From assembly GCA_903868595.1 (NCBI GenBank), contig CAIPVV010000053.1:84137-148136 (forward strand): 64,000 nucleotides of DNA, read 5' to 3'. The notes below the pieces were generated by a model. The model searched no databases. It worked only from the letters and a program-made list of their open reading frames with translations, and had not been told where the DNA came from. Shown piece by piece: positions 43,183-51,260 of the stretch. The stretch is from an uncultured Pseudomonadota bacterium (GTDB taxonomy: Bacteria > Pseudomonadota > Gammaproteobacteria > Steroidobacterales > Steroidobacteraceae). Every line of letters begins with the position of its first letter. Position 1 is the first letter of the stretch. Position numbers and translations under genes: made by a program.

Positions 43183-43899
43183 TTTCATCTCCTGGCGCTG
43201 GTCTCGCACGGCTACCGCCTCATCGCCAGCGGGAGTATCAGCAGTGGCCCGGATGCTGCGCCGCTGCCCCCGGCTCCTCCTGGTCCCACACCTCAGGGGC
43301 AGGCGTTGCAAGGACAGGCGCCGCAGCCCGGACAGCTACCAACGCCGTGAACCACGGCGGCGGACCGGACGCTGGCGATCGCCCCGAACCCGCGCACTGG
43401 CAGGCCGCACTTCGGGAAGATCCATCCGAAGAGGGCTGCCGTGTCGGGCTTCCGCTGCGGCGGCCTCCAGGCTATCAGCGCTGCCAAGGCTCGCCGGGTC
43501 ACCGCGGTGGTCCTGCAACACCCCGGCATCCTCCATGACGGCCCGCGCACCATCCCCGGCAGGGACCTGAGGAAGGACGCGCTGCTCGACCTGCCTACGC
43601 CGGTCCTCTGCATCCGCGGCGATCCGACGGACATCGCGCAAAACAACAGCCTGGATGACTGGCAGCGCCTCGCGCACGCGCCGTTCGCGATCGAGACCCT
43701 GCAGGGTGCCGCCCTCGGGGGCCGACGCCGTTGGGGTCTTCTGCTTCATCGCTGCGGGTGGCGCTCGTACCGGCGCGATGCCGATGCGCTGCGCCACCGC
43801 TTGCCCCGGGGTGGGCTCGGTACCGCGCCGGGAGCCGGAACCGAAGGGGCGCACCGGCCGCCCCTGCGAGGAGCAACCGGCCGTTGGCTTAGGGCTTGA
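43183..43899 (+). pseudogene. Alpha/beta hydrolase relic with in-frame stop
   Basis: A single frame runs FHLLALVSHGYRLIASGSIS, a Pro/Gln-rich stretch, an in-frame TGA at 43348-43350, then VSGFRCGGLQAISAAKARRV, TAVVLQHPGILHDGPRTIPG, DLPTPVLCIRGDPTDIAQNN and SLDDWQRLAHAPFAIETLQG. This follows a family of exported alpha/beta hydrolases (nucleophile region GQSCGGLQA, then FIGGPxDIAYPNAxDDF). Here the nucleophile Ser is Arg (RCGG) and no start is visible, so it is inactive. The end after 43700 has lost similarity. Confidence 0.65.
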
Positions 43900-44413
43900 C
43901 CGGTGCCGGCAGCGTCGCCGGATCCCAGTGCTCATCGGCCTTGCCGCCGACGAAGCGCCACGTGTCGAACCACGTGCTGGTGTACGACAAGGACGGATCA
44001 TCGGCGTACTTGAACTCACGCACGGCGAGGACGGTAACGTAGTCACCCTCCGCCTGCACCGCAACCACGGGGCTGGTGAGTTTCGTGCAGGTTGGCGTCG
44101 GCTTGCGCTTGGCAACCTCGATGAAATACTTCTTGACGCCCGCCAGGCCCGAGGCGGCCATCGGGTTGTGCTGGATGTACTTGTCGGTCAACCACTCGCC
44201 GGCGCGGTCCCACTGATTGCACTGCAAAAGCTCACGCATGATGTGCAGCGCCGCCTGTTTGTTGACGTTGAGCTTCGCGTCCTTGCTGCTGAACAGCGAC
44301 TCCGGATCCGGATGAGCCTTCACAGGATCCGCCAGCGATCGCAGGGGCATCTGGGAAAAGGCCGGTGCTGCGACAGCGAGCGCAGCGACGATCAAGGCAA
44401 CGGAACGTTTCAT
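43889..44413 (-). CDS. Exported NTF2/SnoaL-like protein (174 aa)
   Basis: The 174-residue protein has a signal peptide (ALIVAALAVAAPAFSQ) and one NTF2-like domain: NKQAALHIMRELLQCNQWDR, AGEWLTDKYIQHNPMAASGL, AGVKKYFIEVAKR, VVAVQAEGDYVTVLAVREFK, WFDTWRFVGGKADEHWDPA. The QHNPMAASGLAGVKKYF and DEHWD motifs are those of the SnoaL-like polyketide-cyclase group, often found as secreted proteins in proteobacteria; the activity is unknown. Its 3' end overlaps the antisense end of the hydrolase relic. A hexamer repeat lies in its upstream region. Confidence 0.85.
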   Translation of the reverse strand: MKRSVALIVAALAVAAPAFSQMPLRSLADPVKAHPDPESLFSSKDAKLNVNKQAALHIMRELLQCNQWDRAGEWLTDKYIQHNPMAASGLAGVKKYFIEVAKRKPTPTCTKLTSPVVAVQAEGDYVTVLAVREFKYADDPSLSYTSTWFDTWRFVGGKADEHWDPATLPAPVKP

Positions 44414-44442
44414 TTTATTGTCCCCTGTGGCTCATTGTTGTT

Positions 44443-44466
44443 GGCATCGGCATCGGCATCGGCATC
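44443..44466. repeat. Hexanucleotide tandem repeat (GGCATC)x4
   Basis: Four perfect copies of GGCATC, about 30 bases upstream of the SnoaL-like gene start. It is in the presumed promoter or leader of that gene and could vary in copy number by slippage. Confidence 0.9.
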
Positions 44467-44644
44467 TGCTTCCGCAGCAGCTTAGCAGCCCGGCGTCTGA
44501 CGCGGCTAGGGGCGTCCTTGTCGTCGCGGCCGGGGTGAAAGTCTTCGCTGACGACGCCCCCGGGCCCAGCTACCGCCGAACGTCGACGGCCGCCCGGGAG
44601 CACCGCGCGCCCGCAGTCCTCGTGGATGACTCCCGCGGCCGCCA

Positions 44645-44950
44645 GTGGCGGGTAACGGCTGATGGTGTGCCGATGTGTCGCGACGGATCGGCATAGTGCC
44701 GTTTCACGGTGCGAGGGGCTGTGTCGTAGCGGCGGATGGAGCGCAGGAGCGTTCTCTTGCGGTCGCAGACGCTACTCCGCCAGCTTGCGCGTCGTCCCAT
44801 GCCTCGCGCTGCTCGGTGCGTGGCGCGTCGCCTGCAAGATCCGTGCGTTCAGGTCCGCAGTACGCACCGTTGCCACCGGGCCGATGTGCCGGCTGCAGAG
44901 TCCGGCGATACGCTGCTCGGCGAACCGCTTGCGCGGCTTGGCCACAAACC
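44645..44950 (-). mobile_element. IS630-family transposase remnant
   Basis: Two collinear fragments of an IS630 transposase remain on the reverse strand. The N-terminal HTH/linker part reads RKRFAEQRIAGLCSRHIGPV, ATVRTADLNARILQATRHAP and ARHGTTRKLAE (about 44950-44775). The extreme C terminus, in another frame, reads LLRSIRRYDTAPRTVKRHYA and DPSRHIGTPSAVTRH (about 44745-44645), matching the usual KYIRxYNKxPKxVKWKYFDPSRRI ending. The DDE catalytic core between them is deleted. No inverted repeats were identified. The element is dead. Confidence 0.7.
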
Positions 44951-45108
44951 CTCCGCTGTAGTCGATCCGCTCCGAGGCTTCATCCCGCCTCTGGCCCTCG
45001 GCCCGCAGCAAGATCAGGCGGGCGCGTCGGGCGTCTTTTGCCCGATCCGACCGGCTGGTGGCCCGCCGCGGCCGTTACCGGCTCGCGTAAGGCCGGGGTC
45101 GCTAGTGC

Positions 45109-45660
45109 TTAGTCGACGCAGCGGCCCGGGGCGAGCAGGGGCTCCTCGGGCCGCGGTGGCATGGGGCCGGCGGCCTCCGCGTCCTGCTTGCGCTTCTGGA
45201 CCCAGGCGCCGACGTCCTTCTGCCACTGCTTTACAGATGCTTTATAGGCGAGGAGTCGCTCGCGGTCCGCCGGGTTGTCACCACAGTAGGCCAGGGAGAC
45301 CTGGATCCCCTCGAACTCCGGCTCCGGCGGAGACGCTTCCGACAGGTTGGCCACCCTCACTTGCAGCGCTTTCGCCCCCTGCCAGCGAATGCGGGGCCAG
45401 TCGTCGCGGGAACGGGGCACCGGCATGAGGAAGACCCGCTTGCTGTGAGCCGGATCCTGCGCCGACGCGATTACCACCGTGATGCCGGCCGCTGCGCCGG
45501 TGGGCGTCGAGCAAACCTCCTCCTGTACGTTGGCGATCCACTGCCCGTCGGGAGAGGGCGTGGACTTGGAATCCGAGCGGTCGCATACCTGCTCAGCCGC
45601 CGGCAGGACGGCGGGGGCCGCGGACAGCGCCAGAATACTCATCAGTGCAAGGAATCGCAT
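45109..45660 (-). CDS. Exported hypothetical protein (183 aa)
   Basis: The 183-residue protein has a signal peptide (FLALMSILALSAAPAVLPAA) and a mature domain with CDRSDSKSTPSPDGQWIANV, QEEVCSTPTGAAAGITVVIA, DWPRIRWQGAKALQVRVANL and a final CGDNPADRERLL with helical YKASVKQWQKDVGAWVQKRK. Cysteine pairs suggest disulfides. SPDGQWIANVQEE resembles a single beta-propeller-like blade, but no family is certain. The start is 20 bases after the stop of the M14/GH88 fusion gene on the same strand, so they are probably cotranscribed. Confidence 0.6.
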   Translation of the reverse strand: MRFLALMSILALSAAPAVLPAAEQVCDRSDSKSTPSPDGQWIANVQEEVCSTPTGAAAGITVVIASAQDPAHSKRVFLMPVPRSRDDWPRIRWQGAKALQVRVANLSEASPPEPEFEGIQVSLAYCGDNPADRERLLAYKASVKQWQKDVGAWVQKRKQDAEAAGPMPPRPEEPLLAPGRCVD

Positions 45661-45679
45661 GGTGCTCGCGCCCCGATTT

Positions 45680-47209
45680 TTAGTGCTTGTAAGGAGTCGT
45701 GCCGGTATCCATGAGTTCCGTCGCAAACAGCATGGCCATGGCACCCCCACGCGCATCCTCGCCCAGAATCGCCGCGCGCTTGAGGTACTGATCCAGCGAC
45801 GTCATGCGCGCTGTCGACTCGCAGACGTCGATAAACGTGCCAGCGGCGGCGCTGCGCGAGTTAACCGCCACCCAGGCACGCTGCACGGCGCGGCGGTAGG
45901 GGCTGCCGCGCAGCCAGCCGTTCTCCAGGCCACGCTGCATCGCAAAACCGATCATCGCCGTTACCGAGAACTCCGCGTACGCCCCAGGGTGGTCCACGAC
46001 ATTGCGCCACAGCCCGTCGCGGGTCTGCAGCGGTAGCAGCGCCGCCATCAGCTTGCGGTAGTCCTGCAGCGCATGGCCGTAGCCCGCCTGGTCGCGCGGC
46101 AGTTCCGAGAGCGTCAGCGCAAGACCCAGCGCCGCGAAGCCATTGCCCCGACCCCAGGCCGCATCGCTCGCGGGCTGGTGCCGGTAGAGTCCGTCGGGCC
46201 GCTGATCCAGCAGCTCCATGAACCGCAGGTGGCGGTCGGCCATGTCGAAATACTTCCCCTCGTGGGTCAACGCGCCCGCCTGCGCCAGGATCACCGTGCC
46301 CATGAACACCGAATCGCTGAACTCACCGTGATACGGCATGGCCTCCCGCATCTGTCCGGAGGCATCGAAGCCCAGCTCGGCAACCTTGCGCACCGCGGCG
46401 ACATAGCGAGGATCACCCGTACGCCGCGCAAGCTCCGTGAACACGATGTGCCCCGCCATCACCAGGGCGCTGGGTCGGGCGAGGCTGTCCTTGGAGCCGT
46501 CGACCCAGGGCTCCACGATCCGCTGCACGTCGGCGAGGTCACCCAGCCTCACGCGAGCGATCAGCGCGATCGCGCCGATGTACAGGGGCTGGTCAAAATC
46601 CCGCCCGTAGTGCGCGGCGAGCTCCGTGGCAAGCTGCCGCGGGGAACGGGAGCGGCGTCGTTGGAGCTCCAGGCCTGCCTCTGAGCGCGGAAGGCGCCCC
46701 AGCGTAGCCAGCTGGTCCCCGGCCCCGTCCCAGTGACGCGCCGGCACGCGACCCATGTTGGCCACGGAGTTTGCACCCAGCGCCATGGCAAGGCCGGAAG
46801 TGTCCTCCCCCGCCACCAGCACCAGGTCCGGTGCCTGGCTACCCAGCCATCGCCATAACGCATTGGACTCCGGGTTCTCGCGGTAGGCGACACCGGTCGG
46901 CGGAAACGCCAAGGGCGCGTTATCCGGGTTAGCGACTGGGACGGCCAGCAAACGCACTGTCCGCCGGCCATGCTGCGCATAAGCGGCAACGGCAGCGCGT
47001 ACCGCGACGGAGCTTGAATCCTCGCCGTGAAGGCCAGCCACCAGAACCACGGTCGGCGCAGACTTCACCGTACTCTCGACCGATACGCCATCCAGGCGAG
47101 CCCCGCCAGCGGAAAGCCCAAAGTCGAATGCCTCGGCGCAGGAGGCCAACCTCGCCCCCGCACAGATAAAGCAGGCCAGCAGGGTGACGGTGACTCTTCC
47201 GATCATCAT
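45680..47209 (-). CDS. Secreted fusion: M14-like domain plus GH88/GH105-like barrel
   Basis: About 509 residues. After a signal peptide (VTVTLLACFICAGARLASCA), residues about 30-180 read APTVVLVAGLHGEDSSSVAV, LAVPVANPDNAPLAFPPTGV and APDLVLVAGEDTSGLAMALG. This resembles a carboxypeptidase M14-like fold (HGED in place of the zinc ligand pattern HxxE). The C-terminal 330 residues form an alpha/alpha barrel like unsaturated glycuronyl hydrolases: SDSVFMGTVILAQAGALTHE, DGLYRHQPASDAAWGRGNGF and GLWRNVVDHPGAYAEFSVTA. GH88/GH105 enzymes remove unsaturated uronic acids from oligosaccharides. The start is uncertain; a TTG at 47239 is an alternative. Confidence 0.7.
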   Translation of the reverse strand: MMIGRVTVTLLACFICAGARLASCAEAFDFGLSAGGARLDGVSVESTVKSAPTVVLVAGLHGEDSSSVAVRAAVAAYAQHGRRTVRLLAVPVANPDNAPLAFPPTGVAYRENPESNALWRWLGSQAPDLVLVAGEDTSGLAMALGANSVANMGRVPARHWDGAGDQLATLGRLPRSEAGLELQRRRSRSPRQLATELAAHYGRDFDQPLYIGAIALIARVRLGDLADVQRIVEPWVDGSKDSLARPSALVMAGHIVFTELARRTGDPRYVAAVRKVAELGFDASGQMREAMPYHGEFSDSVFMGTVILAQAGALTHEGKYFDMADRHLRFMELLDQRPDGLYRHQPASDAAWGRGNGFAALGLALTLSELPRDQAGYGHALQDYRKLMAALLPLQTRDGLWRNVVDHPGAYAEFSVTAMIGFAMQRGLENGWLRGSPYRRAVQRAWVAVNSRSAAAGTFIDVCESTARMTSLDQYLKRAAILGEDARGGAMAMLFATELMDTGTTPYKH

Positions 47210-47499
47210 GAGGAGGTTCTGCGCATTCTTGGGCCACAATAACGAAGTTCAACAGACGTTCCTAGAAGCCTGCCGGACTTAAGGCGGCGTTCGAAGTTCA
47301 GGCGGGGTAAGCCCGACACAGAAATTGAGTCGTGTCGAGGTGGCGTGGACTGCCCGCGAACCAGGCCCGCTTGCGGGTGGATATCCCGGAGCAGCGGGAC
47401 CTCTCCCGGCTCGCCAACGCGTCCGCGATCCCGGCTCCCGGGCCTACCACCGGCAGATGCTGGCCGCGCTTCGCACCTGCGGGTAGGCCACAGGCAACT

Positions 47500-47795
47500 T
47501 CACCCGCCGCAGGATCCAGCACGCCTGCTCTCCGGGATGCGGCCCGGCGATCCTTCACGCCTATGACGCGGCGAATCTCGCCAAGCCATTGTGCAATAGC
47601 ACCCAATGGGTCCGTGACACCGCGGGCTTCGCGGTGAAGTTCAGTATCCCCAAGATTGCCAAGGGAAAGGTCTCTGTCGGCACCCGAGGAGGCAATAGCC
47701 CCAGTTCTGGTGCCCCGGCGGGACGACCAGCGGTTTACGGGCTACTGCCGACGAACACCAGAGTCGTATTGAGCACGTTTCTCTGCAAAACGTGA
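47500..47795 (+). pseudogene. C-terminal fragment of a PQQ-type beta-propeller protein
   Basis: One forward frame reads PAILHAYDAANLAKPLCNST, QWVRDTAGFAVKFSIPKIAK, GKVSVGTRGG and AVYGLLP before a stop. This is the last blade of PQQ-like propeller proteins (common pattern HAYDAxNLxxELWNSxQ..RDxxGNAVKFxxPTxANGKVYVGT). The preceding blades are missing, so it is a remnant. An intact PQQ-propeller dehydrogenase of a different sort lies 3.5 kb away. Confidence 0.7.
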
Positions 47796-47875
47796 CAACG
47801 GGCGCCCTCCTCCCCCATGTCCAGCGAAACGGATACGGCCGCGATCGATCGCCCCGATCCCATGCGGCCGGCCAG

Positions 47876-48253
47876 CTAGATCCGCTCCACCGCACCGCCG
47901 TAGGCGACCCGGATCTTGTCTGCCGTCACCAATCTCAGCGGCTCCTGGAAGGCCTGGGCCAGCAGTAGCCGGTCGAAAGGATCCCCATGGTGCCCCGGCA
48001 GCTTGGCCGCCGCCGCGGCATGCGTCGCGGTCACGGGCAGCGCCAGGAAGCCGCTGCTCTGGATCGACGCCGCAAAGTCCGCCGGATCCCCTGACATCTT
48101 GCCAAGACGCGTCTTGATGGCGATCTCCCAGAGGGAGGAGGCCGACACGTAGACCACCTCGGCGTCGGCCAGGCCGTGGCGCGTCGCCGCCGTCAGCTGC
48201 CGGCTGTCCAGGACGGACCAGAGGAGCACGTGCGTGTCGAGGAGCAGGCGCAT
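47876..48253 (-). CDS. PIN-domain toxin, VapC-like
   Basis: The 125-residue protein has a complete PIN domain: MRLLLDTHVLLWSVLD with the first acidic residue, VYVSASSLWEIAIKTRLGKM with the conserved Glu, PGHHGDPFDRLLLAQAFQEP with the third acidic residue and LRLVTADK with the fourth. PIN toxins are ribonucleases that cleave tRNA or rRNA. Its ATG overlaps the stop of the antitoxin gene (TGATG), the normal arrangement. All catalytic acids are present, so it should be active if not neutralised. Confidence 0.88.
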   Translation of the reverse strand: MRLLLDTHVLLWSVLDSRQLTAATRHGLADAEVVYVSASSLWEIAIKTRLGKMSGDPADFAASIQSSGFLALPVTATHAAAAAKLPGHHGDPFDRLLLAQAFQEPLRLVTADKIRVAYGGAVERI

Positions 48254-48489
48254 CAGCGACCCTCGAACACCGCCAGAACCTGCGCCGGCAGCGCGGCGTC
48301 GAAATCCTTGGCGACCGTGGCCTTGCCCTTCAGCACGCCGAAAAGGATCTTGCGGGCCGCGGCTTCCAGCCGCGTGAGCTGCGCGACCGGTTTGCCACCG
48401 CGGGCGATCACGACATCCTTGCCGGCATAGGGCGCCAAACTGAGGCTCGCAACGTGGATGGTCTCGGCGGCCGCTGCCGCCCCTGTCAC
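48253..48489 (-). CDS. Phd/YefM-type antitoxin with altered N terminus
   Basis: The last 55 residues match Phd/YefM-family VapB antitoxins: AGKDVVIARGGKPVAQLTRL, then ILFGVLKGKATVAKDFDAAL and PAQVLAVFEGR, which includes the toxin-binding tail. The expected N-terminal DNA-binding segment (pattern VNxHEAKTHLSRLLEEVE) is replaced by TGAAAAAETIHVASLSLAPY. The frame upstream reads TPALKWLAAAWLVTGAAAAA, which looks like a signal peptide. The GTG at 48489 is one possible start. Toxin binding may persist while operator binding is lost. Confidence 0.65.
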   Translation of the reverse strand: MTGAAAAAETIHVASLSLAPYAGKDVVIARGGKPVAQLTRLEAAARKILFGVLKGKATVAKDFDAALPAQVLAVFEGR

Positions 48490-48978
48490 AAGCCACGCAG
48501 CAGCAAGCCATTTCAGAGCAGGCGTGGCGAATCGCCGCGTGGGGCGGTGGATTGCAGCATAGCGCCGATAACAGCTACGGGGCCGCCTTCAGCGCCCAAG
48601 CCAGCATCCTGCGGCGCTGGCGAGAAGACCGCGCAGCCGGAACACCGGTTGTCTTTAACTAACATAGTAAGATAATAGGTCGCTGGCTTCGTGCCTGCAG
48701 GAAAGCAAGGCGCCACAAATCGATTGACTCGCCAAAATAAAAAACAAACGCGCAATAATCAGGCAAGAAATGCGCATTCCTACCACTGAGGATTTTTGCG
48801 GCTCGCGGCTTGCCTGACCTGGGACTGGCGCAGGCGGATGGGGTCTTCCGCCCCTACACGCTGGCAAGCCTGTAAGGCTGCGACGCGATTGTGACCGGCA
48901 TCAACGGAGACTTCGCCTCATGCGTAGACACGGAACAGAGAATCCCGACAGGAACGCATCCAATACCGGAGGTCCACG
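48490..48978. other. Intergenic stretch with AT-rich segment before the nitrilase gene
   Basis: No gene recognised. Around 48655-48780 the sequence is much less GC-rich than its neighbourhood (cataGTAAGATAATAGG, then AAAATAAAAAACAAACGCG). It may hold promoters or be foreign DNA. The nitrilase ribosome site (GGAGG) lies at its end. Confidence 0.45.
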
Positions 48979-49956
48979 ATGAGCATGGTTTTCAGGGCGG
49001 CTGCCGTTCAGGCGGAGCCCGTCTGGTTTGATGCCGACGCCACGACCGACAAGACGGTCGCCCTGATACGCGAGGCGGCTGCCGGTGGCGCGCAATTGGT
49101 AGCTTTTCCGGAGTTGTGGATACCCGGCTATCCGGGCTTCATGCTGACACACACCCAGGCGCAGACGCTGCCGTACATCATCGCTTATCGGCAGCAGTCC
49201 ATTCGGGCCGATGGACCGGAGGTAGAGCGGATCCGCGAGGCGGCGCAGGCTTGCGGTATTGCTGTCGCCTTCGGCTTCAGTGAGCGGGCCGGCGGCACCT
49301 TGTACATGGCGCAGATGCTGATAGACCGGGACGGGGTAACCAAGATCCAGCGGCGCAAACTGAAGCCAACACGCTTCGAGCGGGAACTGTTCGGTCAAGG
49401 TGACGGGTCAGACCTGCAGGTCGCCCAGACCAGCGTGGGGCGGGTCGGTGCGCTGAATTGCGCCGAGCACCTGCAGTCGCTGAGCAAGTTCGCGTTGGCG
49501 TCGCTCGGCGAACAGGTGCACGTTGCGTCGTGGCCGTTCCCGCTCGGTGATCCCGTGCTCATCGGCGACTCGATGGGTGCGATCAACCAGACCTACGCTG
49601 CGGAGAACGGGACCTTCGTTCTCATGTCCACGCTCGTGGTCGGGCCGAAGGGTCTCGCCGCATTCGGGATTGGCGCAGCCGATCAACCAGAGCTGTACCT
49701 CGGCGGTGGATACGCGAGGATCTACGGGCCAGACATGCAACTCAAGACCGAAAAACTGGCGGCAACCCAAGAGGGAATCGTCTACGCGGATATCGACCTC
49801 TCGTGGCTGGAGGCGGCAAAGTACGTGCTGGACCCCGTCGGGCATTATTCGCGCCCGGACGTCTTTACCGTCACGATCAATCGCCGCCGGCAGTCCGCAG
49901 TCACCCAGTTGCTTGACGGGCCGGACGCGGCAGACCCGGGGTCTGCGGGGCGATGA
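48979..49956 (+). CDS. Aliphatic-type nitrilase
   Basis: The 325-residue enzyme has the nitrilase Glu-Lys-Cys triad: Glu in AQLVAFPELWIPGYPGFML, Lys in IQRRKLKPTRFERELFGQGD and Cys in VGRVGALNCAEHLQSLSKF. The N-terminal FRAAAVQAEPVWFDADATTD is typical of true nitrilases (nitrile to carboxylic acid plus ammonia), not of amidases. An aliphatic or arylacetonitrile substrate range is suggested but cannot be fixed. No signal peptide is present. An ideal GGAGG site lies eight bases before the ATG. The gene is alone, next to AT-rich DNA, which may indicate acquisition. Confidence 0.92.
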   Translation: MSMVFRAAAVQAEPVWFDADATTDKTVALIREAAAGGAQLVAFPELWIPGYPGFMLTHTQAQTLPYIIAYRQQSIRADGPEVERIREAAQACGIAVAFGFSERAGGTLYMAQMLIDRDGVTKIQRRKLKPTRFERELFGQGDGSDLQVAQTSVGRVGALNCAEHLQSLSKFALASLGEQVHVASWPFPLGDPVLIGDSMGAINQTYAAENGTFVLMSTLVVGPKGLAAFGIGAADQPELYLGGGYARIYGPDMQLKTEKLAATQEGIVYADIDLSWLEAAKYVLDPVGHYSRPDVFTVTINRRRQSAVTQLLDGPDAADPGSAGR

Positions 49957-50230
49957 CCGCGGGCCGCACTTGCGCAGCACGGCCAGGGGGTCGGTGCATT
50001 AAAGATGCGGCTCCCGCGGAGATCGAACTTTCAAAACAGGGGCTGCGTCGCTGGCTCAAACCCAAGGTCTCGCAGGCGAACCTGATGTCCAGCCCCTTTT
50101 CCTCAAGGACGTGCTGATAGGCGCCGGATGGACTTGCCCGAACCGCGTCCAAACGACGGGCCTGCTTTGCGAGTTCTTGGACGGTTTTCTGGCTCCCTGC
50201 GACGCTATCGGACGGCGTTACCTGCAGGGA

Positions 50231-50306
50231 TGGTGCCCAGGGGCGGAATCGAACCACCGACACGCGGATTTTCAATCCGCTGCTCTACCAACTGAGCTAC
50301 CTGGGC
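50231..50306 (-). tRNA. tRNA-Phe (GAA)
   Basis: The reverse strand folds as a standard 76-base tRNA: acceptor GCCCAGG pairing with CCTGGGC, D-arm GTAGCTCAGTTGGTAGAGC, anticodon arm CGGATTGAAAATCCG with anticodon GAA, T-loop GGTTCGATTCC, and an encoded CCA end. This is tRNA-Phe. Confidence 0.97.
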
Positions 50307-51260
50307 CCGAAGAAGGGGGACTTTGCGAGTCGCGTATTAGACCGGTCGGGACCGGGAGGGTCAAGGGTTCTGCGTCCGGATTTTCCTGGCCATTTCTCAG
50401 CTTGCATCCCTGCGGATTACTGCGGGCGACCGGGCTGGGACAGGACCGGGCCGCAGGACCGCGAAAAGGCCACGACGCAGGTCTCTCGGGCCCTCGGTGA
50501 AGGCCTCCGGAGCAAGCAACGTCCCCGCGCCGCCGCCAGCGGCGGCGCAAGTCTCGCGCGGGCCCGACAGGCACCACCCGCTCCAGTGTGCCCTGCCTAG
50601 CCATGCGCTCCGCCCGCTTCCCCGGCCACAGCCAGCTCGCGGGCCAGCTGCCCCAGATCGGCCCGCGTGCACGGGTACACCGCATGCCCGACGGGCTGGT
50701 CCGCTGCCATCACGTGTTCGGCCTGAAACACAACGCGCAGGCCCTGCGCCCCGGCCAGCTCCTCCCGGCCGCACAGCACGCCGGTCCGGTCCGATATCCT
50801 GTAGCCAACCGTCCGTGACGTCGATGGGGCACTGTACGCACCGCTGCGCCTCGGGCGGCCAGGCTCGCCCCGAAACGCCTGGCCCCGCCCGAGCGATCGC
50901 ACGATGCGCACGACGGGGAAAGGCGGCAAGGCTGCGGTCAGGGCGTCTGCGAGAGCCGGAAGATACCCTGACGACGGGCGACGTGGCCCCGGTCACCCCG
51001 TGAAGGAAATCCCCTCGACTGCTCCTGCACCGTCCCTGCTTAGTGCTGTCGGGCCTGGCTGGCCGCACCCGCGGGCGGAACCGAGACGACGCGGCTTCTG
51101 AGGGATCGACGACTCACCCGGCGGCTACCGCCCGGTCAAGCCGCCCGCGCAGGTCAGCGTGGAGCGACTGCACCGCCGGCGAGCACCTCACGATGCCGCC
51201 GGGCCAGGCGCGCCCCGCGCCGAGACCCGGGGTCGACAGGGGTGCCGGCGGCTGCGCGTC
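50307..51260. other. Long intergenic stretch, possible unidentified relic
   Basis: About 950 bases without a clear gene. The reverse strand between about 50600 and 50860 reads protein-like in two frames (QCPIDVTDGWLQDIGPD, then DRTGVLCGREELAGAQGLRV, VFQAEHVMAADQPVGHAVYP, CTRADLGQLARELA), as if one small gene had suffered a frameshift. I cannot identify its family. The rest shows nothing. Confidence 0.35.

Noticed and set aside
44443..44466. CRISPR-like or regulatory repeat array
   Set aside because: Only four contiguous GGCATC units without spacers; a simple microsatellite. No CRISPR array was seen anywhere in the window.
50597..50929. 110-residue reverse frame after tRNA-Phe as a gene
   Set aside because: Its middle looks protein-like, but upstream similarity shifts to another frame and no family is recognised; recorded only as a possible relic.
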